Shown here in pieces: positions 1-6,175 of a stretch of DNA of 9,784 nt. Origin of the DNA: Solobacterium sp. (GTDB lineage: Bacteria; Bacillota_I; Bacilli_A; Erysipelotrichales; Erysipelotrichaceae); NCBI GenBank assembly GCA_015256455.1, contig JABZMB010000048.1:1-9784 (forward strand), written 5' to 3'. A program made the position numbers and the translations under genes. The notes under the pieces were generated by a model. It saw only the letters and a list, made by a program, of their open reading frames with translations, did not search any database and had not been told where the DNA came from. The first letter of the stretch is position 1. Every line of letters starts with the position of its first letter.

Positions 1-608
1 TATTGGCAACTTCTTTTAATTGGTATCCACTTTTAATTCTTCCAATAGTTTTGAGTCTACTAGTTGTTAATATAAATGGCAAAGAAAAGAGTGAGCATAT
101 TGTTTTACAAAAAAGCAAAAATTTAAGTTTTATAAAAATAGAATTGGCAAAAAATATTATTATTGTAGCTGAATTATTTATTATTCTACTAATATCAACA
201 ATATTAATATTTACTGTTGCGACATTTTTTCTAGGTGAAAAAATATCGCTAAGTCAATTAATTATAGCTACTATTTGCCTTTTTATTGGAAGTTTACCGA
301 TCGTTGCTTTATCTTTTTTGATATATGGACTTACAAAAAAGAAAGCTGTTCTCATATTGTTGAATTTTGTGTTGACATTCCCATCGGCTGTGATTGCAGT
401 AACAAAAAATTGGATTTTATTTCCATGGTCATATAACTTGCGAATGCTTAGTCCAGTTGTTGGAGTACATCCAAATGGGACCTTTCTTGAGACTGGCTCT
501 AAACTAATGAATATGGATGCAACATACTTAGGATTACTTTTAAGTATTGCAGTCTATGTAGTCGTATTAACATTAAGTCTTTTAATTAACAATAAAAGGA
601 GTAAATGA
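1..608 (+). CDS. Lantibiotic-protection ABC transporter permease, LanE/MutE-like (5' end cut off by the window)
   Basis: This is an integral membrane subunit of an ABC-2-type exporter that removes lantibiotics or other cationic peptides from the membrane. The reading frame is open to the left edge, and the first visible codons (a TTG at 3) are internal rather than a start. About 201 residues are seen. MutE/EpiE proteins are usually near 250 residues, so roughly 45 N-terminal residues are missing. The visible part opens with a hydrophobic segment ending in a polar GKEKSEH stretch, like the cytoplasmic loop after TM2 in this family. Further hydrophobic segments follow around residues 50-75, 85-110, 115-135 and 178-196. 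The stop at 606-608 lies one base before the next start, so the two permeases are surely co-transcribed. The family call rests on overall layout and on the MutG-like partner and two-component genes downstream; a generic ABC-2 permease is the alternative. Confidence 0.75.
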   Translation, partial: LATSFNWYPLLILPIVLSLLVVNINGKEKSEHIVLQKSKNLSFIKIELAKNIIIVAELFIILLISTILIFTVATFFLGEKISLSQLIIATICLFIGSLPIVALSFLIYGLTKKKAVLILLNFVLTFPSAVIAVTKNWILFPWSYNLRMLSPVVGVHPNGTFLETGSKLMNMDATYLGLLLSIAVYVVVLTLSLLINNKRSK

Positions 609-609
609 A

Positions 610-1338
610 GTGTATAATATAATATCATCATACTGGCTTAGAAGTAGAAGGACACCAGTAAGACTAATAACTTTTTTATGCCCAATCCTATTTTCTTTGA
701 TTTATGGTATTTATTCGATGAATTCAGAAGGATTAATAGGGAAAGAAATGGGAGTGTTTTTTTGCACATATATAATTTTAGCAAATTTTTCAATGTGTTT
801 TTATATACCAATGATATATGAAGTTGATAAGGTAGCTGGGAATTTTGCAAATGATTTAAGGACTGGGATTAGTAGGAAAAAAATATTCTTTTCTAAATCT
901 ATATATATCTCTATATTACTATTTATAATTGAATTTATATCTATCTTGGTAATGATATTAATAGGGTTTGGAAAAGTTGAGTTTAATTATATAAGTACAA
1001 TTTTATGCTTCTTGATTGGTACAATTATGCTGATGCCAATGATTCCTATTTATCAATTTTTAAGTTTGAAATTAGGTTTTTCTGGTAGTATACTAATCGG
1101 AACTTTTTTAACATTATCAGGTATTTTGTTAGGTACTACAGAATTAGGCAGTAATATTTGGTATTTTTTACCTTTTGTTTGGCCGATAAAACTTATTTTT
1201 GCTTATACAAGTCATGAAGTCAAAAGTCATGTTATTTTGATGTTTTTAGCATTATCAGTAATCATTACTGTAGTGTTTATAGGCGTATTTAATAATTGGT
1301 ATAATAAATGGGATGGTATTAATAAAATGGAGGAGTAG
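610..1338 (+). CDS. Lantibiotic-protection ABC transporter permease, LanG/MutG-like
   Basis: This is the second permease subunit (242 residues) of the same exporter, expected to pair with the upstream LanE-like protein and a LanF-type ATPase. It starts at GTG 610. An AAAGGAGT ribosome site at 595-602 gives good spacing, and the ATG at 605 is out of frame. Six hydrophobic segments are visible (about residues 17-36, 47-70, 96-121, 127-150, 156-176 and 206-228). The segment with GFSGSILIG and a following LPFVWPIK, and the C-terminal NWYNKWDG, look like the MutG/EpiG family, whose usual length is about 240-250 residues. The stop at 1336-1338 comes one base before the response-regulator start, with the regulator's ribosome site inside the end of this gene. 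Codon use is extremely AT-rich (many ATA Ile codons). The known family role is immunity of lantibiotic producers or resistance in non-producers. No lantibiotic biosynthesis gene is in the window, so resistance (as in Clostridioides CprABC) is the inferred job. Confidence 0.82.
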   Translation: MYNIISSYWLRSRRTPVRLITFLCPILFSLIYGIYSMNSEGLIGKEMGVFFCTYIILANFSMCFYIPMIYEVDKVAGNFANDLRTGISRKKIFFSKSIYISILLFIIEFISILVMILIGFGKVEFNYISTILCFLIGTIMLMPMIPIYQFLSLKLGFSGSILIGTFLTLSGILLGTTELGSNIWYFLPFVWPIKLIFAYTSHEVKSHVILMFLALSVIITVVFIGVFNNWYNKWDGINKMEE

Positions 1339-1339
1339 A

Positions 1340-2008
1340 ATGAACATATTAATCATAGATGATGATAAAGATTTATTGCGACTTTTAGAGTTGACTTTTA
1401 AAAAAGAATATAATGTTGACCTTTGTGATTCAGCTGAAAAAATTGTCCCTGAACAGCTGGTTAAATATAATTTGATTATTCTTGATGTTATGATGGATAA
1501 AATGGATGGATTTGAGTTTTTATCACGATATAGAGAATTGATAGATGCACCGATTATCTTGTTGACGGCTAAAAGTTTTGAAAAGGATAAGCTAGAGGGT
1601 TTTGCCTTAGGTGCAGATGATTATGTTATAAAGCCATTTTCTTTGTCTGAAATAAGAGCGAGAGTTGCAGCACATATTAGAAGAGAAAATAGAGATAAGC
1701 ACAGTAGAATAATTGATTATCCAATTTCTTGTGACTTATTGTCTAAAAAAATATATTTTAAGAAAAATGAAATTACTCTTACCAAAAGTGAATATGAAAT
1801 ATGCGAATTACTTTTAAAAAATAGAAACCAGGTTTTTACTAAAGAAAAGATTTATACAACAATTTATGGATATGATGCCGAAGGCGATAGTTCAACTTCT
1901 ATTACAGAAAGAATAAAAAAAATAAGAGAAAAATTTACTGGATTTCATATAGACCCAGTTAAGACTATTTGGGGAGTAGGATATCAATGGGAAATAAAAA
2001 AAGTTTAA
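1340..2008 (+). CDS. OmpR/PhoB-family response regulator of the lantibiotic-resistance operon
   Basis: This cytoplasmic DNA-binding transcription factor (222 residues) is activated by phosphorylation. The receiver domain spans about residues 1-115: the acidic pocket D7-D8-D9, phospho-acceptor D49 in IILDVMM, switch T76 in ILLTAK, and K98 in the IKPF motif are all present, so it should be a functional phospho-acceptor. A winged-helix trans_reg_C domain follows at about 125-220, ending in the typical TIWGVGYQW. The ATG at 1340 was chosen because it begins the canonical MNILIIDDD and has GGAGGAG at 1329-1335; an in-frame TTG at 1313 would add nine residues inside the previous gene. It overlaps the kinase gene by 22 bases. 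Linked to LanEG-like permeases, it most likely induces the exporter operon, as CprR, NisR or SpaR do; this target is inferred from position. Confidence 0.93.
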   Translation: MNILIIDDDKDLLRLLELTFKKEYNVDLCDSAEKIVPEQLVKYNLIILDVMMDKMDGFEFLSRYRELIDAPIILLTAKSFEKDKLEGFALGADDYVIKPFSLSEIRARVAAHIRRENRDKHSRIIDYPISCDLLSKKIYFKKNEITLTKSEYEICELLLKNRNQVFTKEKIYTTIYGYDAEGDSSTSITERIKKIREKFTGFHIDPVKTIWGVGYQWEIKKV

Positions 2009-3324
2009 CCTATTTAATTAGTAGATTTGCAATTTTAGAATTATTTTTTGTGATATTTATGATTTTATTCTCTTATATACTTCTAAACGTCTTAATTAAC
2101 ACTGGTATAGTATATCCTGCAAATTACGCTGAAATGAATTCTGATACAGTGAAATATGAATTTCTAAAAGAAGATTGGAATATTGATAAAATACCATTTT
2201 TTTATGAATATCAATTAAGAGATAATGGAGAAATTATACAAAATACGATTGATGAACGCTATAATCAAGAAATAAGTGAGGCATTGCAAAATGGAAAATC
2301 TTCAAAGGATCAAATAATAGGTTCAGATGTATTTAAGGCTTTTAAAAATGGTAATAAAGATTTGATCATAAAATATAAAATTTGTGCTATACCTACCAAT
2401 CCAAATGTGTATAAAATAATTAGAAATTTTGAATTGGTGTTTTATATAAGCATGTTTTGCTTATGGTTAATTGGTTTCATTTATTTGATTAGTAATCTGA
2501 CAAGAATATTAAGGTGTGAAATTAGAAAAATATCTAAAGCTAATGATAGTATTGAAAAATTACAATTAGAATTTGAAAGAGAGCATTCTGATTATATAGA
2601 AATTTCAGGTATATTGGATTCTATAGATAGTATGGCAAGGAGCTTAAAGGCATCATTAGAAAAACAATGGAATATGCAGATGACACAAAGAGAGATGATT
2701 GAATCGATTACTCATGACGTGAGGACTCCAATTACTCTAATTAAAGGGAATATTGAATTATTAAAAGAAGATCAAGAAAATGTTCTTGAAAGAGCTGAAG
2801 ATGCTTTAAGTGGTGTGGAGAGATTGGAATATTTTTTAAAAAAACTTAATGACTTTTCTGATTTGACGGAAGTTCCAAAGGAAGTTGTATCAAAAGGAGT
2901 TTTAGACTATTGGATAAAAATTGTTACTAGTATTTGTAAACTTAAAGGTTTTAGCTTATCAATTCTTTCGTATGATGCAAGTAATATTAAATTAGATAAA
3001 AATTCAATTTCTATTGCGATACAAAATTTAGTAAATAACGCAATTGAGAACTCTTCAGTGGGTTCAACTATATTCATCGGTTTTTATGATGATATAGATG
3101 ATTATACTATTGTTGTCAGGGATCAAGGCGATGGACTTAATAATGATATTCTTTATAATCTAAGAGAAAAATATGTATCAACGAAAATGTATGATAATAA
3201 TATACATGGTTTGGGGCTTTCAATTGTTACGAAAATACTTGAAACTAACAAGGGGCAATTGTTACTAAAAAATTATGACGATCAAGGTAATGGTGCTGAA
3301 GCTAAAATGGTATTTAAAAAGTAA
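1987..3324 (+). CDS. Membrane sensor histidine kinase of the lantibiotic-resistance operon
   Basis: This 445-residue sensor kinase is the partner of the regulator just upstream. TM1 lies at about residues 14-37, an extracellular domain of about 110 residues at 40-148, and TM2 at about 150-170. A charged helical linker leads to the dimerisation/phosphotransfer helix with the H-box SITHDVRTP (phospho-accepting H243). The HATPase domain shows the N-box LVNNAIENS (N351 and neighbours), the G1 box DQGDG (379-383) and the G2 box HGLGLSIV (407-414). All catalytic motifs are intact. ATG 1987 is preferred over an in-frame TTG at 1969; a GGGGAG at 1971-1976 serves as ribosome site, and the start lies 22 bases inside the regulator gene, so translation is probably coupled. 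The two-TM layout with a medium-sized outer domain resembles NisK/SpaK/CprK-type kinases that detect peptides directly. The outer domain's ligand cannot be read from sequence. 14 of 15 Arg codons are AGA/AGG. Confidence 0.92.
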   Translation: MGNKKSLTYLISRFAILELFFVIFMILFSYILLNVLINTGIVYPANYAEMNSDTVKYEFLKEDWNIDKIPFFYEYQLRDNGEIIQNTIDERYNQEISEALQNGKSSKDQIIGSDVFKAFKNGNKDLIIKYKICAIPTNPNVYKIIRNFELVFYISMFCLWLIGFIYLISNLTRILRCEIRKISKANDSIEKLQLEFEREHSDYIEISGILDSIDSMARSLKASLEKQWNMQMTQREMIESITHDVRTPITLIKGNIELLKEDQENVLERAEDALSGVERLEYFLKKLNDFSDLTEVPKEVVSKGVLDYWIKIVTSICKLKGFSLSILSYDASNIKLDKNSISIAIQNLVNNAIENSSVGSTIFIGFYDDIDDYTIVVRDQGDGLNNDILYNLREKYVSTKMYDNNIHGLGLSIVTKILETNKGQLLLKNYDDQGNGAEAKMVFKK

Positions 3325-3428
3325 GCATATTTTAAAAAATTAAGTCTCTTTTCAACGATTTAGTTGATAAAGTGTGTTGATGTGCACATATATACACGAT
3401 AATAATTATTACATCTAGATTATTTTAA

Positions 3429-3464
3429 AAAAAATCCCATATTTCATCAGCTATGGGATTTTTT
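3429..3464. terminator. Bidirectional rho-independent terminator between the convergent kinase operon and queT
   Basis: The 13-base arms at 3429-3441 and 3452-3464 are exact reverse complements (core ATCCCATA / TATGGGAT) around a 10-base loop. Because the arms begin with A6 and end with T6, a U-tract follows the stem in either direction. It lies 8 bases beyond the queT stop and about 105 bases beyond the kinase stop, so it can end transcription of both converging units. The 105 bases between the kinase and the stem are AT-rich and hold only a short palindrome (3380-3389); I see no gene there. Confidence 0.9.
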
Positions 3465-3471
3465 CTATGAT

Positions 3472-3978
3472 TTATTCTACGAATAACTTTGTTTTGTCTA
3501 ATGCTTTGATTAGGAAGTAACCAATGACTACTGAGATTAATTCCCCGATTGCGACGAATGAACCATTGATGAGTGTACCTAATACAATTTCATTTGGCAT
3601 AAATAGGTATGCAAGTTCTGCACCCACGAAGAAGAAGTTAAAGATTACAGGCATCAAGCAAGCAAGTACTGGAATCCCATTCACTTTCTTATCTTTTAAT
3701 TCCCATGTGCAGTAAGCTGCACCAAATGTTGCGATTGTTCCGATAATCGCATCTAGGAATCCAGTTGGATTAACTCCTAACATCGCACCAATTAGATTTG
3801 TTAAGAAACAACCTAGTGTTACACCCCAGATAGATGGTTTGTAAATTAATGGAAGTAGTGTTAAAGCTTCTGCGATTCTGACTTGTACATTACCGTATGT
3901 AAACGGTGCTAGTACTAATGATACAACAGTATAGATTGCCGCAATCATCCCAACCCTAGTTAAGGTCTTCATGTTCAT
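3472..3978 (-). CDS. queT: QueT-family ECF transporter substrate-binding (S) component, queuosine precursor uptake
   Basis: This is a small membrane protein (168 residues) of the QueT family (COG4708). It works as the S component of an energy-coupling-factor importer that brings a queuosine precursor (preQ1 or a related 7-deazapurine) into the cell for tRNA modification. About six hydrophobic helices fill the chain. The conserved N-terminal sequence YGNVQVRIAEALTLLP (residues 28-43) is the family hallmark. Length matches the family. The first ATG (3978) has AAGGAG ten bases upstream; a second in-frame ATG two codons later is possible but too far from the site. The shared ECF subunits (EcfA, EcfA', EcfT) are not nearby, as usual for group II ECF systems. 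The gene is monocistronic: its own promoter and a preQ1-like aptamer lie upstream, and the bidirectional terminator follows. The riboswitch independently supports the substrate. Confidence 0.9.
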   Translation of the reverse strand: MNMKTLTRVGMIAAIYTVVSLVLAPFTYGNVQVRIAEALTLLPLIYKPSIWGVTLGCFLTNLIGAMLGVNPTGFLDAIIGTIATFGAAYCTWELKDKKVNGIPVLACLMPVIFNFFFVGAELAYLFMPNEIVLGTLINGSFVAIGELISVVIGYFLIKALDKTKLFVE

Positions 3979-3988
3979 AAAATATCAT

Positions 3989-4028
3989 CTCCTTATTTTC
4001 ATTTAACGTCAGGTAGCCGCTACTGACG
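3989..4028 (-). promoter_or_regulatory. Candidate class I preQ1 riboswitch in the queT leader, overlapping the ribosome binding site
   Basis: Read on the minus strand, a 6-bp stem CGTCAG/CTGACG (4028-4023 with 4012-4007) encloses a 10-base loop TAGCGGCTAC, followed by the A-rich tail TTAAATGAAAATAAGG and the rest of the AAGGAG site. From memory of the Thermoanaerobacter tengcongensis preQ1-I aptamer (loop UCGCAGUAAC, tail UUAACAAAACAAGG), loop length is identical, six of ten loop bases agree (including the last C, which contacts preQ1), and the tail aligns with a two-base insertion and one C-to-U change. Ligand-stabilised pairing of the tail GG with the loop would hide the ribosome site and shut off queT translation. 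One loop-tail pair looks weakened here, so it is a variant or a near miss. Confidence 0.68.
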
Positions 4029-4047
4029 GGATTATGTCCGGTTATTT

Positions 4048-4075
4048 ATTTTACGCTATTCATTTTTTTCGTCAA
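4048..4075 (-). promoter_or_regulatory. Sigma-A-type promoter for queT
   Basis: On the minus strand a TTGACG -35 (4075-4070) and a TAAAAT -10 (4053-4048) are separated by 16 bases, each one mismatch from consensus. Transcription would start near 4040, about 12 bases before the riboswitch stem, leaving a compact leader of about 60 bases that is almost entirely aptamer plus ribosome site. Confidence 0.72.
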
Positions 4076-4106
4076 CAAGAATCTCCCTTTAATTTATTCT
4101 CTTTTG

Positions 4107-4137
4107 AAAAAAGATACTATCCTTTCGATAGTATCTT
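4107..4137 (-). terminator. Rho-independent terminator of the Nudix-methyltransferase unit
   Basis: The perfect 11-bp arms AAGATACTATC (4111-4121) and GATAGTATCTT (4127-4137) flank a 5-base loop. On the minus strand the stem is followed by a run of Ts (complement of the A run 4107-4112). It lies about 20 bases past the methyltransferase stop and upstream of the queT promoter, so queT is transcribed separately. Confidence 0.88.
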
Positions 4138-4157
4138 ACCATGCGTGCATGAATTTA

Positions 4158-5276
4158 TTAATCACTCCAAACACTTTCTGCAATTTCTTTTACAAGTGCT
4201 AATTTTGCCCACTGTTCTTCTTCTGTTAACTTATTGCCTTCTTCTGTAGACGCAAATCCACACTGTGGAGATAGATATAAATTTTCTAACGGTACATATC
4301 TAGCCGCATCATGAATACGTCTGATGATACGATTCTTATCCTCAAGTTCTGCAGACTTTGTTGTAATCAAACCTAATACAACCTTCTTTCCTTCCGGAAT
4401 ATATTTAAGTGGTTCAAATCCACCTGAACGTGCATCATCATATTCTAAATAGAAAGCATCCACATCTTCCCTAGCGAATAGGTATGGAGCGATTGGGTCG
4501 TATGCACCTTCACTTGCGTATGTACTATGGAAGTTTCCACGACATACGTGGGTTGTAATAACCATATCTTCCGGATGATTTGCGATAGCCGCATTGTTAA
4601 TCGCAATTTCTTCTTCCGCAATCAGTCGTAAACTTTCTTCAGTGATATTAAAAATCTTCCAGAATGCACGATCTGCATAGAGTGTCCATGTACAATCGTC
4701 TAACTGTAGGTTACGACAACCTGCTGCGTACAATTCTTGTATTACTGTCTGATATGCTTTTACAATATCTGCCTTTAACGCATCGTCTGTTGGATAGTAC
4801 TTTCTAGTTTCTGAAATAAACTCAGGTAAGCGTAATTGAATTAATAGCTGTGCTGGAGATGGAATTGTCTGTTTGGCAATTGTATTTTCATCTTCCTGCG
4901 CCTTTACAAACTTGTAGTGTTCTACAAATGGATGATTTTCACCTGAAATCTTTCCTACAACTACTGCTGTTTCTGCCTTTGTTTCTTCATCATGGAAACG
5001 TAAACCTTGGCTAGACTTCTGGAAAGAGATTCCATTTAATCCCCAGAAGAAATCTAAATGCCACCAGCCACGACGGAACTCACCATCTGTAATTGTGTGA
5101 TATCCAGCCTTTTTTTGTTTCTCAATGAGGTCAAGGATGTAGTAATCTTCTACTTTCTTTAATTCCTCTTGTGTTATTTCATTATTTTGAAACTTTTCTC
5201 TTGCGACCTTGAGTTTTACAGGTCGTAGAAAACTACCTACGTAGTCATAACGGAATGGTACATGATTCTGTGTCAT
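4158..5276 (-). CDS. Short MetE-like cobalamin-independent methyltransferase (YxjG/YxjH type)
   Basis: This is a zinc-dependent methyltransferase related to the C-terminal catalytic half of MetE, thought to transfer a methyl group to homocysteine to make methionine. The 372 residues match the short single-domain family (Bacillus subtilis YxjG/YxjH are about 377) and lack the MetE N-terminal half. The likely zinc ligands are all present: H243 and C245 in THVCRGN, E278 in FYLEYD and C339 in LSPQCGF. The N-terminal YVGSFLRP (residues 12-19) is typical of the fold. The start at 5276 has AGAGG eight bases upstream. It lies 25 bases behind the Nudix gene on the same strand, so they form one transcript ended by the hairpin at 4107-4137. 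The Bacillus relatives are under S-box control; I see no S-box here. The methyl donor of this short class is uncertain, so 'methionine synthase' should be read as a family label. Confidence 0.85.
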   Translation of the reverse strand: MTQNHVPFRYDYVGSFLRPVKLKVAREKFQNNEITQEELKKVEDYYILDLIEKQKKAGYHTITDGEFRRGWWHLDFFWGLNGISFQKSSQGLRFHDEETKAETAVVVGKISGENHPFVEHYKFVKAQEDENTIAKQTIPSPAQLLIQLRLPEFISETRKYYPTDDALKADIVKAYQTVIQELYAAGCRNLQLDDCTWTLYADRAFWKIFNITEESLRLIAEEEIAINNAAIANHPEDMVITTHVCRGNFHSTYASEGAYDPIAPYLFAREDVDAFYLEYDDARSGGFEPLKYIPEGKKVVLGLITTKSAELEDKNRIIRRIHDAARYVPLENLYLSPQCGFASTEEGNKLTEEEQWAKLALVKEIAESVWSD

Positions 5277-5301
5277 TGTTTTTGCCTCTTATTACCTTTC
5301 T

Positions 5302-5838
5302 CTAAATTTTTCCTCTATTCTTCATCTCTTGAATAAACATTGCCATCGAAACTGTCTTCGCATCAGGAATTTTTCCTTCTATAATTTGTTCTATCAATTC
5401 CTCTAAACTATATTTATAGATCTGAATCTGTTCATCTTCATCTAAGTGTTGACCAATATATTGATCTACTTTTGCATAATATAAGTCGATAACTTCTGTA
5501 TCATAGGCAGGAGTTGGATATATCTTACCCATATAGGTCCAATCTTTTCCTGTATAGCCTGTTTCTTCTTGAATTTCTCTTTTCGCAGTTGTAAGTGAAT
5601 CTTCGTCCTGTTCTTTTTTACCAGCTGGAAATTCTATTGTTTCTTCTTGTTGTGCATATCTAAACTGTTTAACGAAGAAGAATTTACCATCTTTGTCTTC
5701 AAGAGCGATACCAACACCACCAATGTGTTGTACGACTTCCCTTTCAACCGTTAGGTTATCTTCTATTTCAACAGTATCTTTATATACATGTAAGATATTT
5801 CCTTCAAATATTTCTTCTCTTGTTAGTAGTCTATTCAT
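5302..5838 (-). CDS. Nudix hydrolase, ADP-ribose pyrophosphatase-like
   Basis: This 178-residue cytoplasmic Nudix enzyme probably hydrolyses ADP-ribose or a similar nucleoside diphosphate sugar to AMP plus a phosphosugar. The Nudix box is perfect: G73, E79, then R87-E88, E91-E92 and G94, i.e. GX5EX7REXXEEXG. The preceding FRYAQQEETIEFPAG (59-73) and the following IYPTPAYDTEVIDLYYA (107-122) are characteristic of the NudF/YqkG ADP-ribose branch. I chose ATG 5838 because homology begins with MNRLLTREEIFEG and an AGAAGG lies about nine bases upstream. The frame stays open to an ATG at 5964, but those extra 42 residues (Cys- and Tyr-rich, no family match) overlap the leader. It is first in a two-gene unit with the MetE-like gene and diverges from phnD. 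A clear promoter is not resolved; a TATGAT-like -10 lies at 5864-5869 without a good -35. Exact substrate is not provable from sequence. Confidence 0.9.
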   Translation of the reverse strand: MNRLLTREEIFEGNILHVYKDTVEIEDNLTVEREVVQHIGGVGIALEDKDGKFFFVKQFRYAQQEETIEFPAGKKEQDEDSLTTAKREIQEETGYTGKDWTYMGKIYPTPAYDTEVIDLYYAKVDQYIGQHLDEDEQIQIYKYSLEELIEQIIEGKIPDAKTVSMAMFIQEMKNRGKI

Positions 5839-6175
5839 AGTATTATGCCTTCTCCATGCGGATATCATACAATAGATAAATTCAAAATACCGTGAACAAT
5901 TGATGAAATACAAACAACAATCAACTGTTTTCGTTATTTTTATTTTGCACCAATACACATGCATGCATATATTAGTTTATTCATTTATCATGCATTATAT
6001 AATCTTAGAATGAAAATTATTTTCTTTTAGAAATGATAGTTTATTACATCATTTTCAGTATATTGTTTCTATCCTTTCTAACAGTATAGAAAAAATACAA
6101 ATTTTTCATATTATTCTTAGGTTCATGTTTTCCATTTTGTTCTATAATTAATATGTTCTATACGGGAGGAAAACT
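5839..6175. other. Divergent regulatory region between the Nudix gene and phnD, no gene seen
   Basis: This 337-base AT-rich gap separates divergently transcribed units. It holds the ribosome sites of both flanking genes, a phnD -10 near its right end, the palindrome ATGCATGCAT (5959-5968), and two inverted repeats: AAATGAT/ATCATTT (6031-6037 and 6048-6054) and TTTCTAT/ATAGAAA (6066-6072 and 6086-6092). Neither repeat is followed by a U-tract in a sensible place, so they are more likely operators than terminators. I found no tRNA-like, riboswitch-like or convincing coding sequence. Confidence 0.6.
6143..6148 (+). promoter_or_regulatory. Probable -10 element of the phnD promoter
   Basis: A perfect TATAAT lies 28 bases before the phnD start. 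At a 17-base spacer the -35 region reads GGTTCA (6120-6125), a poor match, so the promoter may depend on an activator. The start of transcription would be near 6155, giving a leader of about 20 bases with room only for the GGGAGGA ribosome site (6164-6170), so control would be at transcription initiation. Confidence 0.5.

Noticed and set aside
1313..1339. Upstream TTG start for the response regulator
   Set aside because: The ATG at 1340 starts the canonical receiver N-terminus and is preceded by GGAGGAG at correct spacing.
3989..4028. Class II preQ1 (COG4708) riboswitch in the queT leader
   Set aside because: The leader is too short and lacks the extra hairpin of class II; the single hairpin with A-rich tail fits class I better.
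4034..4249. 71-codon open frame on the plus strand over the queT leader and the methyltransferase 3' end
   Set aside because: It spans a terminator, a promoter and the end of a real gene on the other strand, and its product resembles nothing known.
5277..5301. S-box or T-box leader in front of the MetE-like gene
   Set aside because: Only 25 bases separate it from the Nudix gene, too short for either element, and no matching structure was seen upstream of the Nudix gene.
5839..5964. N-terminal extension of the Nudix gene to an upstream ATG (42 more residues)
   Set aside because: The extra residues have no family match, and the internal ATG at 5838 has a good ribosome site and begins the conserved Nudix-family N-terminus.
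6066..6092. TTTCTAT/ATAGAAA inverted repeat as a terminator
   Set aside because: The stem is short and AT-rich, has a 13-base loop and is followed by As rather than Ts on the plus strand; an operator is more plausible.
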